From positions 62,001-126,000 of the forward strand of contig NZ_BAHE01000002.1 of assembly GCF_000298235.1 (NCBI RefSeq): a stretch of 64,000 nt of DNA. Reading direction: 5' to 3'. Source of the DNA: Gordonia namibiensis NBRC 108229. Its GTDB lineage: Bacteria; Actinomycetota; Actinomycetes; Mycobacteriales; Mycobacteriaceae. The translations under genes were made by a program, and so were the position numbers. Below, piece by piece: positions 35,841-45,390 of this stretch. The notes beneath the pieces were generated by a model. It did not search any database. It was not told the origin of the DNA and was given only the letters and a program-made list of their open reading frames with translations. Each line of letters starts with the position of its first letter. The first letter of the stretch is position 1.

Positions 35841-37135
35841 TGACAACAACCGAGAAGTCCGGGACAGAGAAGTCCGGCACCACGGGCAAGATCACCGACG
35901 AGGACATCGAACGGGCGAAGGCGCAGATCGGGATCCCGGTCAAACAGCGGGACATCCCGTGGAACACACTGCCGCAGGCCGATTCGATCAGCCACTTCGC
36001 ATTCGGCTGCGGCGACGACAACCCGCTGTTCCACGATCCCGAGTACGGACGCACCACCCGCTGGCACGGACAGATCGCGCCGCCGACCTACCCGATCACC
36101 ACCGGTCTCGACCAGACCCCGGCGTTCGCCGACGAGGAACGCAAGAAGCTGTTCCGGGGACTGTTTCGCGGCACCGGCAAGTACTACTCCGGCGTGAAAT
36201 GGACGTGGTATCAACCCATCTACGCGGGCAATCCGATCTACTCCGAGGTGTACACCCTCGACGTCCAGGTCAAACAGAGCTCGTTCTCCGGCGGCCGGTC
36301 GGTGAAGGAGACCTACCGGCACCTCTACGTCGATGCCGCGGGGCGTCCGGTCGCCACCCGCGACGAGTCGTACATCAATGCCGAACGCAGTGGCTCGAAG
36401 AAGGCCGGGAAGCTCCGCGACGTCGAGCGCAAACGGTGGACGCCGGAGGAACTCGAGGAGGTCGAGGCCGCCTACGAGGCAGAGGTCCGTCAGGGCGCCG
36501 ATCCGAACTGGTGGGAGGGCGTCGAGGTCGGTGCCGAACTCCCCGCGGTCATGAAGGGACCGCTCGGTGTCGTCGACATCATCAGCATGCACATGGGCTG
36601 GGGGTGGGGCGGATACGGCATCGGCCCCCTCAAATACGCACACCAGGCACGCAAGCGCATGCCGGCGTTCTACGAACCCGACGAGTACGGGATGCCCGAA
36701 GTCGTCCAACGGCTGCACTGGGATTCGGCACGCGCCCAGGAACTGGGCATCCCGGCGGCGTACGACTACGGGCAGATGCGCGCGGCCTGGGTCAGTCACC
36801 TCCTGACCAACTGGATCGGCGACGACGGTTGGATCGTCGACATGGATCTCACGTTGCGGGGCTTCAACTATCACGGGGACACACATCTGTGCACCGGTCG
36901 CGTCATCGAGAAGGGCGCGACCCCACGGGAACCGATCACCATCGAGGTCGCCGCGACCAGCCAGCGCGGAGAGGCCACCACGCAGGGAACCGCGAGAGTG
37001 CTCTTGCCTTCTCAGACGATCGGGGCGGTGATCCTGCCCGAACCGGACGAGGATCTCCGGGCGCGTGGCGCACAAGTGGTCAGCCGGCTCGGCGGCAAGG
37101 TCGGGGAGACGTTGCGCCGCAACGGTCTGGCCTGA
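35840..37135 (+). CDS. Hot-dog dehydratase (MaoC/FAS1-like) protein
   Basis: A 431-residue protein with two hot-dog units. The N-terminal unit (about 30-200) has the FAS1-like dehydratase-N pattern: ISHFAFGCGDDNPLFHDPEYGRTTRWHGQIAPPTYP in sequence. The C-terminal unit has RLHWDSARAQELGIPAAYDYGQMRAAWVSHLLTNWIGDDGW, as in MaoC-like acyl dehydratases. It probably hydrates an enoyl-CoA or a related thioester in the same pathway as the preceding SDR and synthetase. The ATG is coupled to the SDR stop. The first 25 residues are Lys/Glu/Thr-rich and probably disordered. Confidence 0.82.
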   Translation: MTTTEKSGTEKSGTTGKITDEDIERAKAQIGIPVKQRDIPWNTLPQADSISHFAFGCGDDNPLFHDPEYGRTTRWHGQIAPPTYPITTGLDQTPAFADEERKKLFRGLFRGTGKYYSGVKWTWYQPIYAGNPIYSEVYTLDVQVKQSSFSGGRSVKETYRHLYVDAAGRPVATRDESYINAERSGSKKAGKLRDVERKRWTPEELEEVEAAYEAEVRQGADPNWWEGVEVGAELPAVMKGPLGVVDIISMHMGWGWGGYGIGPLKYAHQARKRMPAFYEPDEYGMPEVVQRLHWDSARAQELGIPAAYDYGQMRAAWVSHLLTNWIGDDGWIVDMDLTLRGFNYHGDTHLCTGRVIEKGATPREPITIEVAATSQRGEATTQGTARVLLPSQTIGAVILPEPDEDLRARGAQVVSRLGGKVGETLRRNGLA

Positions 37136-37174
37136 CGGTCGTTCGACAACACCGGGCCACGGGAGGTCTCCACG

Positions 37175-37786
37175 TTGGCGAAACAGGTGCCGCGGAAAGT
37201 GCCGCGGCAGGAGCGATCTCAACGCATGGTCGCCGGGATCCTCGACGCCTGCGCGACTCTGCTCATCGAGCGCGGGTACGACGGTGTGTCCACGCACCGG
37301 ATCGCCCAGGAAGCCGAGATCAGTCCCGGCAGTCTGTATCAGTATTTCGCGAACAAGGACGCCATCGTCGCGATGACGGTGGAGCGGATGATCCAGAAGA
37401 TCGCGACCGAGTTGCTATCCGCACTCGAGGTCGGCACCGACGCCCCGCCTCAGGAGCAGATCGCAACCGTCGTCGACGCGGCACTGACTGCCGCCGAACA
37501 GAATCGCGAACTCGTCCGGGTGCTGGTCGAGCAGATGCCGAGGCTGGGCGGCTCGACCGAGATCCGCCGGGTCGAGGAACGTGCACGGGAGATGATCGCG
37601 CAGTACCTCCTCACCAGCCCGGCCGCCGAGAATCCGGACCGGCCACCCACTTTGGTCTGGATGGCATTTCAGGCCGTTCAACAGCTCAGCGTCCGGTACG
37701 TTCTGGACCAACCTGACATACCCCGTGAGGAGTTCGTGACCGAACTGTCTCGCCTGCTCGTCACACTGGTCGCTCCCACTCCCTAG
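37175..37786 (+). CDS. TetR family regulator at the head of the mce locus
   Basis: A 203-residue TetR protein with helix-turn-helix region STHRIAQEAEISPGSLYQYFANKD (about residues 40-63). It starts with TTG at 37175 after GGGAGG; no better ATG exists in the conserved part. It lies 39 bases after the dehydratase gene and 126 bases before yrbEA, in the same direction. It is the most likely local regulator for the mce operon and for the synthetase-SDR-dehydratase genes. The effector is unknown, possibly an acyl-CoA intermediate. Confidence 0.88.
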   Translation: MAKQVPRKVPRQERSQRMVAGILDACATLLIERGYDGVSTHRIAQEAEISPGSLYQYFANKDAIVAMTVERMIQKIATELLSALEVGTDAPPQEQIATVVDAALTAAEQNRELVRVLVEQMPRLGGSTEIRRVEERAREMIAQYLLTSPAAENPDRPPTLVWMAFQAVQQLSVRYVLDQPDIPREEFVTELSRLLVTLVAPTP

Positions 37787-37841
37787 AGGCGCCTGCTGAT
37801 CCGAACGATCGGCGAATTTCGCCGAATCGTATATGCAAGAG

Positions 37842-37857
37842 TTATCTAACTAGGTAA
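37842..37857. promoter_or_regulatory. Inverted repeat upstream of yrbEA
   Basis: TTATCTA and TAGGTAA match in 6 of 7 positions around AC. It includes AACTAGGT, a variant of the recurrent octamer. It lies 56 bases before the yrbEA start and so could be the operator of the mce operon promoter. Confidence 0.5.
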
Positions 37858-37912
37858 GCTCGCTCGTGCACACGTGGTGTGATGCAGGCTACATCGGGGG
37901 TAGGGAGTTCGA

Positions 37913-38809
37913 ATGGCCGTAGCGTCCGATCCCCAGCGCGGCGCCGAGCCCGCTGTCGGAAAGGTCGGGCCCGCCGGGGAGGGCGACGCCGTCGGCGAGA
38001 TCGGGGAGTGGGGCAGCGGCTACGTCAAGCGCCACCCCAAGGCCTCGCTCGAGACGGTCGGCGAACAGTTCGTTCTCGGTCTGCGCTCGATCCAATGGTT
38101 GTTCACCGACATCGTCACCAGGAAGTTCCCGTACCGGGAATTCGTCGAGCAGGCCGCGTTCATGGCACGGACCGCCGTGCTCCCGACGCTGCTCGTCGCG
38201 ATCCCCATCGGCGTGACGCTCTCCATCCAGTTCGCGCTGCTCGCAGGGCAGGTCGGCGCGACCTCGCTCGCCGGCGCAGCGAGCGGACTCACCGTGATCC
38301 GCCAGGGGGCACCTCTCGTCGCCGCGATCCTGATGGCCGCAGCGGTCGGCTCGGCCATCTGCGCCGATCTCGGCTCGCGCCAGATACGCGAGGAGATCGA
38401 CGCCATGGAGGTGATGGGCGTCCAGGTGGTGCGGCGTCTCGTGTCGCCTCGGCTGGCCGCCGGGGTCGTGGTGTCTCTCGCACTCACGGGTCTCACCTGC
38501 TTCGTCGGCTTCTTCGCGGGCTACCTCTACAACACCTTCGTGCAGGACGGCACCCCCGGCAGTTTCGTCTCGACCTTCGCGTCGTTCGCAACCGTCGGGG
38601 ACTTCATCCTCACGATGATCAAGGCGGTGGTCTTCGGTGCGATCGTCACCATCGTCGGATGTCAGAAAGGCCTGTCCGCCAAGGGCGGTCCGGCCGGTGT
38701 GGCCAACGCGGTCAACGCCTCGGTGGTCGCCTCGATCCTGCTGTTGATGATCGTCAACGTCGTCTTCACCCAGGTCTACGAACTGGCCTTCCCGCGGCAG
38801 GGGTTCTGA
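37913..38809 (+). CDS. yrbEA: YrbE/MlaE-type permease subunit A of the mce transporter
   Basis: A 298-residue integral membrane protein of the MlaE permease family. After a hydrophilic N-terminus it has about five hydrophobic segments and the conserved GSAICADLGSRQIREEIDAMEVMGV loop that contacts the ATPase. It pairs with YrbEB as the inner-membrane channel of an Mce lipid importer. ATG at 37913 follows AGGGAG. The stop overlaps the next ATG (TGATG). The ATPase (MceG) is not in the window and is normally encoded elsewhere in these bacteria. Confidence 0.94.
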   Translation: MAVASDPQRGAEPAVGKVGPAGEGDAVGEIGEWGSGYVKRHPKASLETVGEQFVLGLRSIQWLFTDIVTRKFPYREFVEQAAFMARTAVLPTLLVAIPIGVTLSIQFALLAGQVGATSLAGAASGLTVIRQGAPLVAAILMAAAVGSAICADLGSRQIREEIDAMEVMGVQVVRRLVSPRLAAGVVVSLALTGLTCFVGFFAGYLYNTFVQDGTPGSFVSTFASFATVGDFILTMIKAVVFGAIVTIVGCQKGLSAKGGPAGVANAVNASVVASILLLMIVNVVFTQVYELAFPRQGF

Positions 38810-39666
38810 TGACCGTCGCACGGTATTACCCGCCGGGAGTCGGCCCGCTGCTGACGGGCCTGCGCAGGATCGGTGGCCCGATCACCCAGGTCGGCCACAT
38901 GATCACCTTCTTCCTGAGAGCGGTCATCAACGTCCCGACGATGCTGCTGCACTACAAGCGCGAGTTCGCGCGTGTGCTCTCGGATGTCACCTGGGGCAAC
39001 GGGTCGATCGTGGTGGGCGGCGGCACCGCCGGCGTCATCATCGTGCTCGGCGCGACCGCCGGTGCGATCGTCGGTATCGAGGGCTACAGCGCCCTGGAAC
39101 TGCTGGGCATGGGCCCGGCCACCGGATTCATCTCGTCCTTCGCCTCGACCCGCGAACTCGCCCCGATCATGGCGGCTCTCGCCTTCGCCGCCCAAGCCGG
39201 TTGCCGTTTCACCGCTCAGCTCGGGGCCATGCGGATCTCGGAGGAGATCGACGCGATGGAGGCCATCGCATTGCGGCCGATCCCGTACCTGGTGACGACG
39301 CGCCTGATGGCCTCCGTCGTCGCCGTCATCCCGCTCTACATCGTGTGTCTCGGAGTGAACTACCTCGTCTGCCAGCTGGTCGTGAGCATGTCGGGCGCCG
39401 GGTCGTCGGGCACCTATCTGCACTACTTCACCCTCGTCCTCAGTGGAACCGACATCGCCTACTCGATCCTCAAAGCGGTTGTCTTCGTGTCGATCACGAC
39501 GACCATCCAGTGCTACTACGGCTTCTACGCCTCGGGCGGCCCACAAGGCGTCGGCGTCGCCGCGGGCCGGGCGATGCGTACCGCCATCACCGTGATGATC
39601 ATCGTCAACATGCTGCTGACCATGGCGCTCTGGGGCGTCAACGCCGGCGCGCGGTTCGGAGGCTGA
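38809..39666 (+). CDS. yrbEB: YrbE/MlaE-type permease subunit B of the mce transporter
   Basis: A 285-residue MlaE-type membrane protein, the second permease of the pair. It has a short N-terminal amphipathic stretch, then membrane segments and the ATPase-coupling loop CRFTAQLGAMRISEEIDAMEAIALRPIPYL. The ATG overlaps the stop of yrbEA by one base and the stop is one base before the mceA ATG. The two YrbE proteins share the EEIDAME loop but differ elsewhere, as in other mce loci. Confidence 0.94.
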   Translation: MTVARYYPPGVGPLLTGLRRIGGPITQVGHMITFFLRAVINVPTMLLHYKREFARVLSDVTWGNGSIVVGGGTAGVIIVLGATAGAIVGIEGYSALELLGMGPATGFISSFASTRELAPIMAALAFAAQAGCRFTAQLGAMRISEEIDAMEAIALRPIPYLVTTRLMASVVAVIPLYIVCLGVNYLVCQLVVSMSGAGSSGTYLHYFTLVLSGTDIAYSILKAVVFVSITTTIQCYYGFYASGGPQGVGVAAGRAMRTAITVMIIVNMLLTMALWGVNAGARFGG

Positions 39667-39667
39667 C

Positions 39668-41044
39668 ATGCAGTTCCCCTTCGAATCCGAACGTCGGCTC
39701 GGCAACGAGCACCTGTTCCTGCGCGGACTGGCGACGATCATCGTGGCGGCGATCGTCGTCGGCGTGCTGATCGCCAAGTCCAACGGCGATCTCGACGAAC
39801 ACGTCGAAGTGAAGGCCATGCTCGAAGAGGTCGGCGACGGCCTGCCCACCCGCTCCGACGTCAAGTACCGCGGCGTTCTCGTGGGTGCGGTCGACAAGGT
39901 CACCCCCGCCATCGACGGCGGCACCAACGTCGTCGACATCGATCTGAAACCGCAGTACGCCAACGGGATCCCGTCGACCGTCACGGCCCGCGTGGTGCCC
40001 GGCAACGTCTTCGCGGTGTCGTCGATCCAGCTGATCGACAACGGACCGGCCCCACACATCACCGACGGCGCGGAGATCTTCCAGGACGACAGCGAGGCGA
40101 CGATCCAGTTCCAGACCGCGCTGACCAAGTTGCGCGACATCGTCGGCGCCATGAGCCGCTCGCGGTCGGATTCGACCGTCGGTGTCATCACCGCACTCGC
40201 CGAGGCGACCGACCGGCGCGGCGATGACCTCGTCGCGGCCGGCCGACAGCTCGAGCAGATCGTCACGGAGACCAACGCGCTCATGGAGCCCGGCGACGGC
40301 CCGTCGACGATCCACTCGTTCAACGACGCCGTCCGCGGACTCGACCGGTCCGCGCCCGACCTGCTCGACGCGGTCCACAGTTCGGTGGTGCCGATGCGCA
40401 CCGTCGCCGAAAAGGAGATGGCGCTGACCAACTTCCTGGCCGCAGGCGCCACGACGCTCGGCACCGCGACCACGGCCATGGACAACAACACCGCGCGGAT
40501 GATCACCATCTCGACCAACCTGACCCCGGTCATCGGTGTACTTGCCGACAACGCACCGTCGTTCGTCCCGATCACGACCCGGCTCGCGGTGGTCGCCGAC
40601 AAGTTCAACGAGCACGTCTACGACGCCGACACCGGTTTGGCCACCTCGAAGATGATCCTGTCGCTGTCGCCGAACCGGACCTACGTCCGCGCCGACTGCC
40701 CGCGCTACGGGAATCTCGAAGGGGCGAGCTGCAAGACGGCCCCGGTCTCCGCGCGTCCCTACGGATTTCCCAAGCAGCTCGACCCGAAGAAGTATGAGCT
40801 GCCCGCCGGCCACAAGCTCCCGCCCGGATTCAAGCTGCCCGCCGGACTGATGGGCGGCAACGTCGGACCCGTCGGCAGCAGAGCCGAGGTCGAGCAACTC
40901 CGCAAGATCCTGGGCAAGGACGCGACGCCCGCGGCGATGATGCTGCTCGCACCGCTGTTGCGCGGCAACAAGGTCGAGATCAGCCCGGACACCGGTGACA
41001 AGAAGCCCGCCGCACCTCGAGCAGGGGAGGGAGGTCCTCGATGA
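39668..41044 (+). CDS. mceA: Mce protein A
   Basis: A 458-residue Mce protein. One N-terminal membrane anchor (about 18-36, LATIIVAAIVVGVLIA) is followed by the MlaD/Mce domain (VEVKAMLEEVGDGLPTRSDVKYRGVLVGAV in two parts). Next come a long helical region that forms the periplasmic tunnel needle, and a C-terminal Pro/Lys/Gly-rich tail (KYELPAGHKLPPGFKLPAG). It forms a hetero-hexamer with MceB-F that conducts lipids across the cell envelope. Symbol is by operon position. It overlaps mceB by ATGA. Confidence 0.93.
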   Translation: MQFPFESERRLGNEHLFLRGLATIIVAAIVVGVLIAKSNGDLDEHVEVKAMLEEVGDGLPTRSDVKYRGVLVGAVDKVTPAIDGGTNVVDIDLKPQYANGIPSTVTARVVPGNVFAVSSIQLIDNGPAPHITDGAEIFQDDSEATIQFQTALTKLRDIVGAMSRSRSDSTVGVITALAEATDRRGDDLVAAGRQLEQIVTETNALMEPGDGPSTIHSFNDAVRGLDRSAPDLLDAVHSSVVPMRTVAEKEMALTNFLAAGATTLGTATTAMDNNTARMITISTNLTPVIGVLADNAPSFVPITTRLAVVADKFNEHVYDADTGLATSKMILSLSPNRTYVRADCPRYGNLEGASCKTAPVSARPYGFPKQLDPKKYELPAGHKLPPGFKLPAGLMGGNVGPVGSRAEVEQLRKILGKDATPAAMMLLAPLLRGNKVEISPDTGDKKPAAPRAGEGGPR

Positions 41045-42084
41045 GCACGTTCCGGAAGTCCCTCATCACGCTGTCGTTGTTCCTCGTCATCTCACTCGTG
41101 CTGTCGTGGTTCGTCTATGTCACGTTGCAGCGCAACGTCAACGGGGCCACCCGCGAGTACAGCGCGGTCTTCACCGACGTCAGCGGGCTGCGTCCCGGCG
41201 ACGACGTCCGGGTCGCCGGCGTACGGGTCGGTCGGGTCGACAAGATCGAACTCGAGACGACCGTTGCCCGGGTGACCTTCGAGGTCCAGGACGACCAGAC
41301 GCTCTACACCAACACGCGGGCGTCGGTGACCTACCAGAACATCATCGGCCAGCGCTATCTCGGCCTCCTCGCCGGTGACACCGACTCCTCGGCCGAACCA
41401 CTCGGCGACGGTGGCGAGATCCCGCTCGACCAGACCGAGCCGTCCTTCGACATCGCCGGTCTGCTCAACGGCTTCGAACCGCTCTTCAGCGTTCTCGACC
41501 CCGACCAGGTTCAGAACATCACCCAGACGATCATCACGGCCCTGCAGGGCGACAAGGGATCGTTGACCTCCCTGATCGCCCAGACGTCGACGCTGGCCGA
41601 GTCCTTCGCCGGACCCGACAACGTTCTCGGTGACCTCATCGTCAGTCTCGACCAGGTGACCGCATCGCTGGCCGGTCAATCGGGGAGCGTCGAGAGCCTC
41701 ATCTCGAACATGCGCGATGTGTTCACGACACTCAATTCCCGGCAGGGTGAGCTGGTCAGCTCGATCGATCAGATCACGCAGACGATCGGTCGAACAGCAG
41801 TGGTCTTCAACAACATCGAGCCCAGCCTCTCGGATCTGGTGGCGAGGGAGCCCGGGTTCACCGGTCACATCGTCAGCAATGCCGAGAAGTTCGCGTACCT
41901 GTTCTACAACGTGCCCCTGGCGATGCAGGGCCTCGCCCGCTTCTCACAGGAGAGCACGGCGGCGAACGCCTACATCTGCAACGTCAACGTCACGATCGTC
42001 CCCGGCCTGTCGCACATGATCCCCGGCATCCTCGCCGGGGTCACCCCGGGCGGGAAGATCCAACAATCCCCGGTCTGCAGGTGA
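41041..42084 (+). CDS. mceB: Mce protein B
   Basis: A 347-residue Mce protein. It has an N-terminal anchor (about 8-27, ITLSLFLVISLVLSWFVYV), the MlaD domain (YSAVFTDVSGLRPGDDVRVAGVRVG in sequence), the long helical needle region and a C-terminal part with two cysteines (YICNVNV and SPVCR) that could form a disulfide. The ATG overlaps the mceA stop, and the stop overlaps the GTG of mceC (GTGA), so expression is tightly coupled. Symbol by position in the A-F order. Confidence 0.93.
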   Translation: MSTFRKSLITLSLFLVISLVLSWFVYVTLQRNVNGATREYSAVFTDVSGLRPGDDVRVAGVRVGRVDKIELETTVARVTFEVQDDQTLYTNTRASVTYQNIIGQRYLGLLAGDTDSSAEPLGDGGEIPLDQTEPSFDIAGLLNGFEPLFSVLDPDQVQNITQTIITALQGDKGSLTSLIAQTSTLAESFAGPDNVLGDLIVSLDQVTASLAGQSGSVESLISNMRDVFTTLNSRQGELVSSIDQITQTIGRTAVVFNNIEPSLSDLVAREPGFTGHIVSNAEKFAYLFYNVPLAMQGLARFSQESTAANAYICNVNVTIVPGLSHMIPGILAGVTPGGKIQQSPVCR

Positions 42085-43163
42085 ACATGCTGAACAAGAT
42101 GAGGTCGATGAAGCGACCGTCGCTGTCGAAACCGACGTTGTCCAATCCGTTCAGGCGGCTGGAGGAGCAGAGCAAGTTCAAGCTGGGGATCAGCGCCATC
42201 CTGATCCTGTGTCTCGTGGTGCTGGCCATCGTCGGCATCGGCCGGCTGGGCATCGGGGACAAGACCTACGACGCCGAATTCGTCCAGGCTGCACAGATTT
42301 CCGGTGGCGACCAGGTCACCGCGGCCGGCGTCCCGATCGGCACGGTCACCGGAGTGAGGCTCGCCGGCGACCGAGTGATCGTGTCGATGAAGATCGACGG
42401 CGACGTCGAACTCGGTGCCGACACCAAGGCGGCCATCAAGCTGACAACGCTGCTCGGTTCCCGGTACGTCGAGATCCAGCCCGCGGGTGAGGGCCGGGTC
42501 CCCGACGACGTCATCCCGCTGGCCAACACCTCGGTGCCCTATGACCTGCAGACCGCCTTGGCGAACGCCACGACCACCTTCGAACAGGTCGACGCCAAAC
42601 GCATCGCGGATTCGATGACGGTGCTGTCCGACCAACTCGACGGGGCACCGTACGTGATGCCGCAGGCGCTGAAGAACATCGAGAACCTCTCGACCATCAT
42701 CGCCGACCGACGGACCCAGATCGGCCAGCTCCTAGCCAGCACCAACGAGCTGACGACCGCGATCCGCAATCAGCAGGTCGCGTTGGGCCAGATGGTCGTT
42801 CGTGGTGAGCAACTCGTCACCGAGCTGGTGACCCGCATCAACTCGTTGCAGCAGCTGATCAAGTCCACCACCCGACTGATCGGCAACCTCCATCAGATCG
42901 TCGGCGTCCAGGGTCCGCAGGTCACCCAGTTGCTCCAGAACATGGAGACCCTGCTCGGCGCCGTGGCCCGCCGGGAAGACGTGCTGCGGAACACGCTGCA
43001 GATCATGCCCGTACCGATCCGCAACTTCGCGAACGCGACCGGCTACGGCAACAATCTCGAGTTCGGCGCTCCTGCAGGCGCTCTCGTGGACGCGTGGATG
43101 TGTGCGGTCAGTGGGCAGGCGAAGATGATGTCGCTCGCCGAGTACTTCAAGGAGTGCAAGTGA
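42081..43163 (+). CDS. mceC: Mce protein C
   Basis: A 360-residue Mce protein starting with GTG. A basic, Pro-rich cytoplasmic stretch precedes the anchor (about 36-55, LGISAILILCLVVLAIVGIG). The MlaD domain follows (YDAEFVQAAQISGGDQVTAAGVPIG) and then the helical needle (IRNQQVALGQMVVRGEQLVTEL). The stop overlaps the mceD ATG (TGATG). Symbol by position. Confidence 0.93.
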   Translation: MNMLNKMRSMKRPSLSKPTLSNPFRRLEEQSKFKLGISAILILCLVVLAIVGIGRLGIGDKTYDAEFVQAAQISGGDQVTAAGVPIGTVTGVRLAGDRVIVSMKIDGDVELGADTKAAIKLTTLLGSRYVEIQPAGEGRVPDDVIPLANTSVPYDLQTALANATTTFEQVDAKRIADSMTVLSDQLDGAPYVMPQALKNIENLSTIIADRRTQIGQLLASTNELTTAIRNQQVALGQMVVRGEQLVTELVTRINSLQQLIKSTTRLIGNLHQIVGVQGPQVTQLLQNMETLLGAVARREDVLRNTLQIMPVPIRNFANATGYGNNLEFGAPAGALVDAWMCAVSGQAKMMSLAEYFKECK

Positions 43164-44272
43164 TGTCCAGAGTCATCGCACACCCGCTGCTGATCCTGGC
43201 CGCGGCGGCGCTCCTGCTGACCGGGTGCTCGATCGGATCCAATCCGTTCGAGGAAAAGATCACCGTCACCGCCGAATTCGACAACGCCAACGGCCTCTAC
43301 GTCGGCAACTCGGTGGACGTGCTCGGGATGTCGATCGGGAAGGTCACCGAGATCGAGGCGAAGGGTGGTTATGCGCTCGTCACCATGGAGATCGACGGGG
43401 ACATCAAGATCCCGGCAACCGCCGAGGCCGTGACCGTCTCGACGTCGATCCTCACCGACCGTCACGTCGAACTGACCCCCGTGTATCGCGAGGGGCCGAC
43501 GATGCAGAACGGCGACACGATCGGCCTCGATCGCACCCGCACACCGATCGAGTTCGACCGGATCCTCACCATGGTCGAGCGGCTGTCGAGCGAACTCGGC
43601 GGCAACGGTGACAGCCAGGGCGAGGGCCCGGTGGCCGATCTGATGGCGGTGAGCGTCGCGATGACCGAGGGCAACGGTCAGTCCATGCGGGATGCCCTCG
43701 GCGATCTCGAACGCGCGCTGCGCCTCAGTGAGGACGGCGGCGCACATTCGCGGCGGGACATCACCGCGATCGCGGCGAACCTGGCGAAGCTCAGTGAGGC
43801 CGCCGCGAACAACGACGCCGTGATTCGCGACCTCGGTTCCGGATTCGCTCAGATGTCGTCATTCCTGGCCTCGGAGGACCTGGGCACCGGGACCACGGGA
43901 AAGCAGCTCAACGAGCTGCTGAAGGAAACCCAGGCGCTGCTCATCACCAACCGCGAGACGCTCAAGAACACGCTGTCGAGCACCAACACCGTGACCACCG
44001 CGATGGTCGACTACCGACGCAATCTGTCGGAGTTCTTCGACATCGCGCCGATGCTCATGGACAACGTCTACAACGCGATCGACCAGGAGGCCGGCGCACT
44101 GCGCGTGCACGGGCTGGTCGACAAACTCCTGCTGGACGGTCAGGCAGTCAAGGAGGTGTGCAACCTGCTCGGCCTACGCCAACTCGGTTGTTCCACCGGA
44201 ACACTGCAGGACTTCGGACCCGACTTCGGGGCCACGTCGATCCTCGCTGCACTCGTGGAGAACGCCAAGTGA
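43163..44272 (+). CDS. mceD: Mce protein D, lipoprotein-like
   Basis: A 369-residue Mce protein. Its N-terminus is a lipoprotein signal with lipobox LLTGC (Cys22), not a simple anchor. The MlaD domain begins ITVTAEFDNANGLYVGNSVDVLGMSIG, followed by the helical needle and a C-terminal region with VCNLLGLRQLGCS cysteines. In many mce operons only the fifth gene encodes the lipoprotein; here both the fourth and fifth do. The GTG of mceE overlaps its stop (GTGA). Symbol by position. Confidence 0.92.
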   Translation: MSRVIAHPLLILAAAALLLTGCSIGSNPFEEKITVTAEFDNANGLYVGNSVDVLGMSIGKVTEIEAKGGYALVTMEIDGDIKIPATAEAVTVSTSILTDRHVELTPVYREGPTMQNGDTIGLDRTRTPIEFDRILTMVERLSSELGGNGDSQGEGPVADLMAVSVAMTEGNGQSMRDALGDLERALRLSEDGGAHSRRDITAIAANLAKLSEAAANNDAVIRDLGSGFAQMSSFLASEDLGTGTTGKQLNELLKETQALLITNRETLKNTLSSTNTVTTAMVDYRRNLSEFFDIAPMLMDNVYNAIDQEAGALRVHGLVDKLLLDGQAVKEVCNLLGLRQLGCSTGTLQDFGPDFGATSILAALVENAK

Positions 44273-45390
44273 GCGCCCGGGCACGGCGGAGCGTCGGCAA
44301 ACCCGCAGCGGCTGTCGCCGTCGGTTTGGCCGCGGTACTGGGAGTCAGCGGGTGCGGGGTCGGACTCGAGCAACTCCCGCTGCCGGCGCCCGGGGCCTCG
44401 GACTCCACGTACACGCTGACCGCTCGATTCACGAACGCACTCAATCTTCCTCAGGGGGCCAAGGTGCGTGTGCTCGGTGCGGATGTGGGCTCGGTTGCGA
44501 CGATGAAGGCGGAGAACTTCACTGCGATCGTCGATCTCCGGATCCAGTCGTCCACCTCGCTGCCGGTCGGTACGACGGCCGAATTGCGTTCGGCCACACC
44601 GCTCGGCGACGTCTTCGTCGCACTCGAGCCGCCTCCCGAGGGACAGGACGACAAGGGCGAACTGCAGAACGGAGGCCAGTTGTCGATCGACGACACGTCG
44701 TCGGCGGCCACCGTCGAAGAGGTCCTCGCCACCAGCGCGTTGCTGGTGAACGGTGGTGCGGTTCGCAATCTCGTGAAGGTCGTCAACGGCCTCGGTGAAG
44801 CGGTCGGCCCGGACGGCGAGTCGGTCGCGAATCTGGTCGACGAGTCGACCGATCTGATCTCGACCCTGTCCAACCGTACGGGCGAGATCAACCGTGCCAT
44901 GCGTAACACCAGCGACCTCGCGACCACTCTCGGTGCGCGACAGAAGGATCTGTCCGCGGCGATCGGTGCCGCGGCGCCGGCCGTCGGGGCGTTGTCGGCC
45001 AACACCGGTCAGGTTCTCGACATGGTGGCCAACGTCGACCGGCTCACCGAACTCATCGGACAGTTCCCCTCCATCAAGGGCACCGACAGCCGTAGCACCA
45101 TCGCCGACATGAACAAGCTTTCCTACTGGTTCAACGCGGCGTCACTGAACCCGAACGCCAACATGAATGCGGTGAATTCGATCCTGGCGCCGCTGATCAA
45201 GGCCTCGAGTTCGACCTCCGCACACGCGAACATCGACATCGAGGCAATCGCCTTGGGGGTCGTCGGCGACCCCAACCACAAGGCCGACCCCGGGATGCGC
45301 GTGCCGGACGCTACGGACGTGATCAACGTGATCGGCAGCATCTCCTACCTGCTCGACAAGCTGTACAAGCAGTCGACAGGAGGCCGGTGA
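44269..45390 (+). CDS. mceE: Mce protein E, lipoprotein (LprK-like)
   Basis: A 373-residue Mce lipoprotein. After an Arg-rich start it has a hydrophobic stretch and lipobox VSGC (Cys29), then a short Pro/Ala linker and the MlaD domain (YTLTARFTNALNLPQGAKVRVLGADVG). The needle helix includes TGEINRAMRNTSDLATTLGARQ. This is the expected lipoprotein position of mce operons. It starts with GTG overlapping mceD. The mceF start lies in its last codons. Symbol by position. Confidence 0.93.
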   Translation: MSARARRSVGKPAAAVAVGLAAVLGVSGCGVGLEQLPLPAPGASDSTYTLTARFTNALNLPQGAKVRVLGADVGSVATMKAENFTAIVDLRIQSSTSLPVGTTAELRSATPLGDVFVALEPPPEGQDDKGELQNGGQLSIDDTSSAATVEEVLATSALLVNGGAVRNLVKVVNGLGEAVGPDGESVANLVDESTDLISTLSNRTGEINRAMRNTSDLATTLGARQKDLSAAIGAAAPAVGALSANTGQVLDMVANVDRLTELIGQFPSIKGTDSRSTIADMNKLSYWFNAASLNPNANMNAVNSILAPLIKASSSTSAHANIDIEAIALGVVGDPNHKADPGMRVPDATDVINVIGSISYLLDKLYKQSTGGR

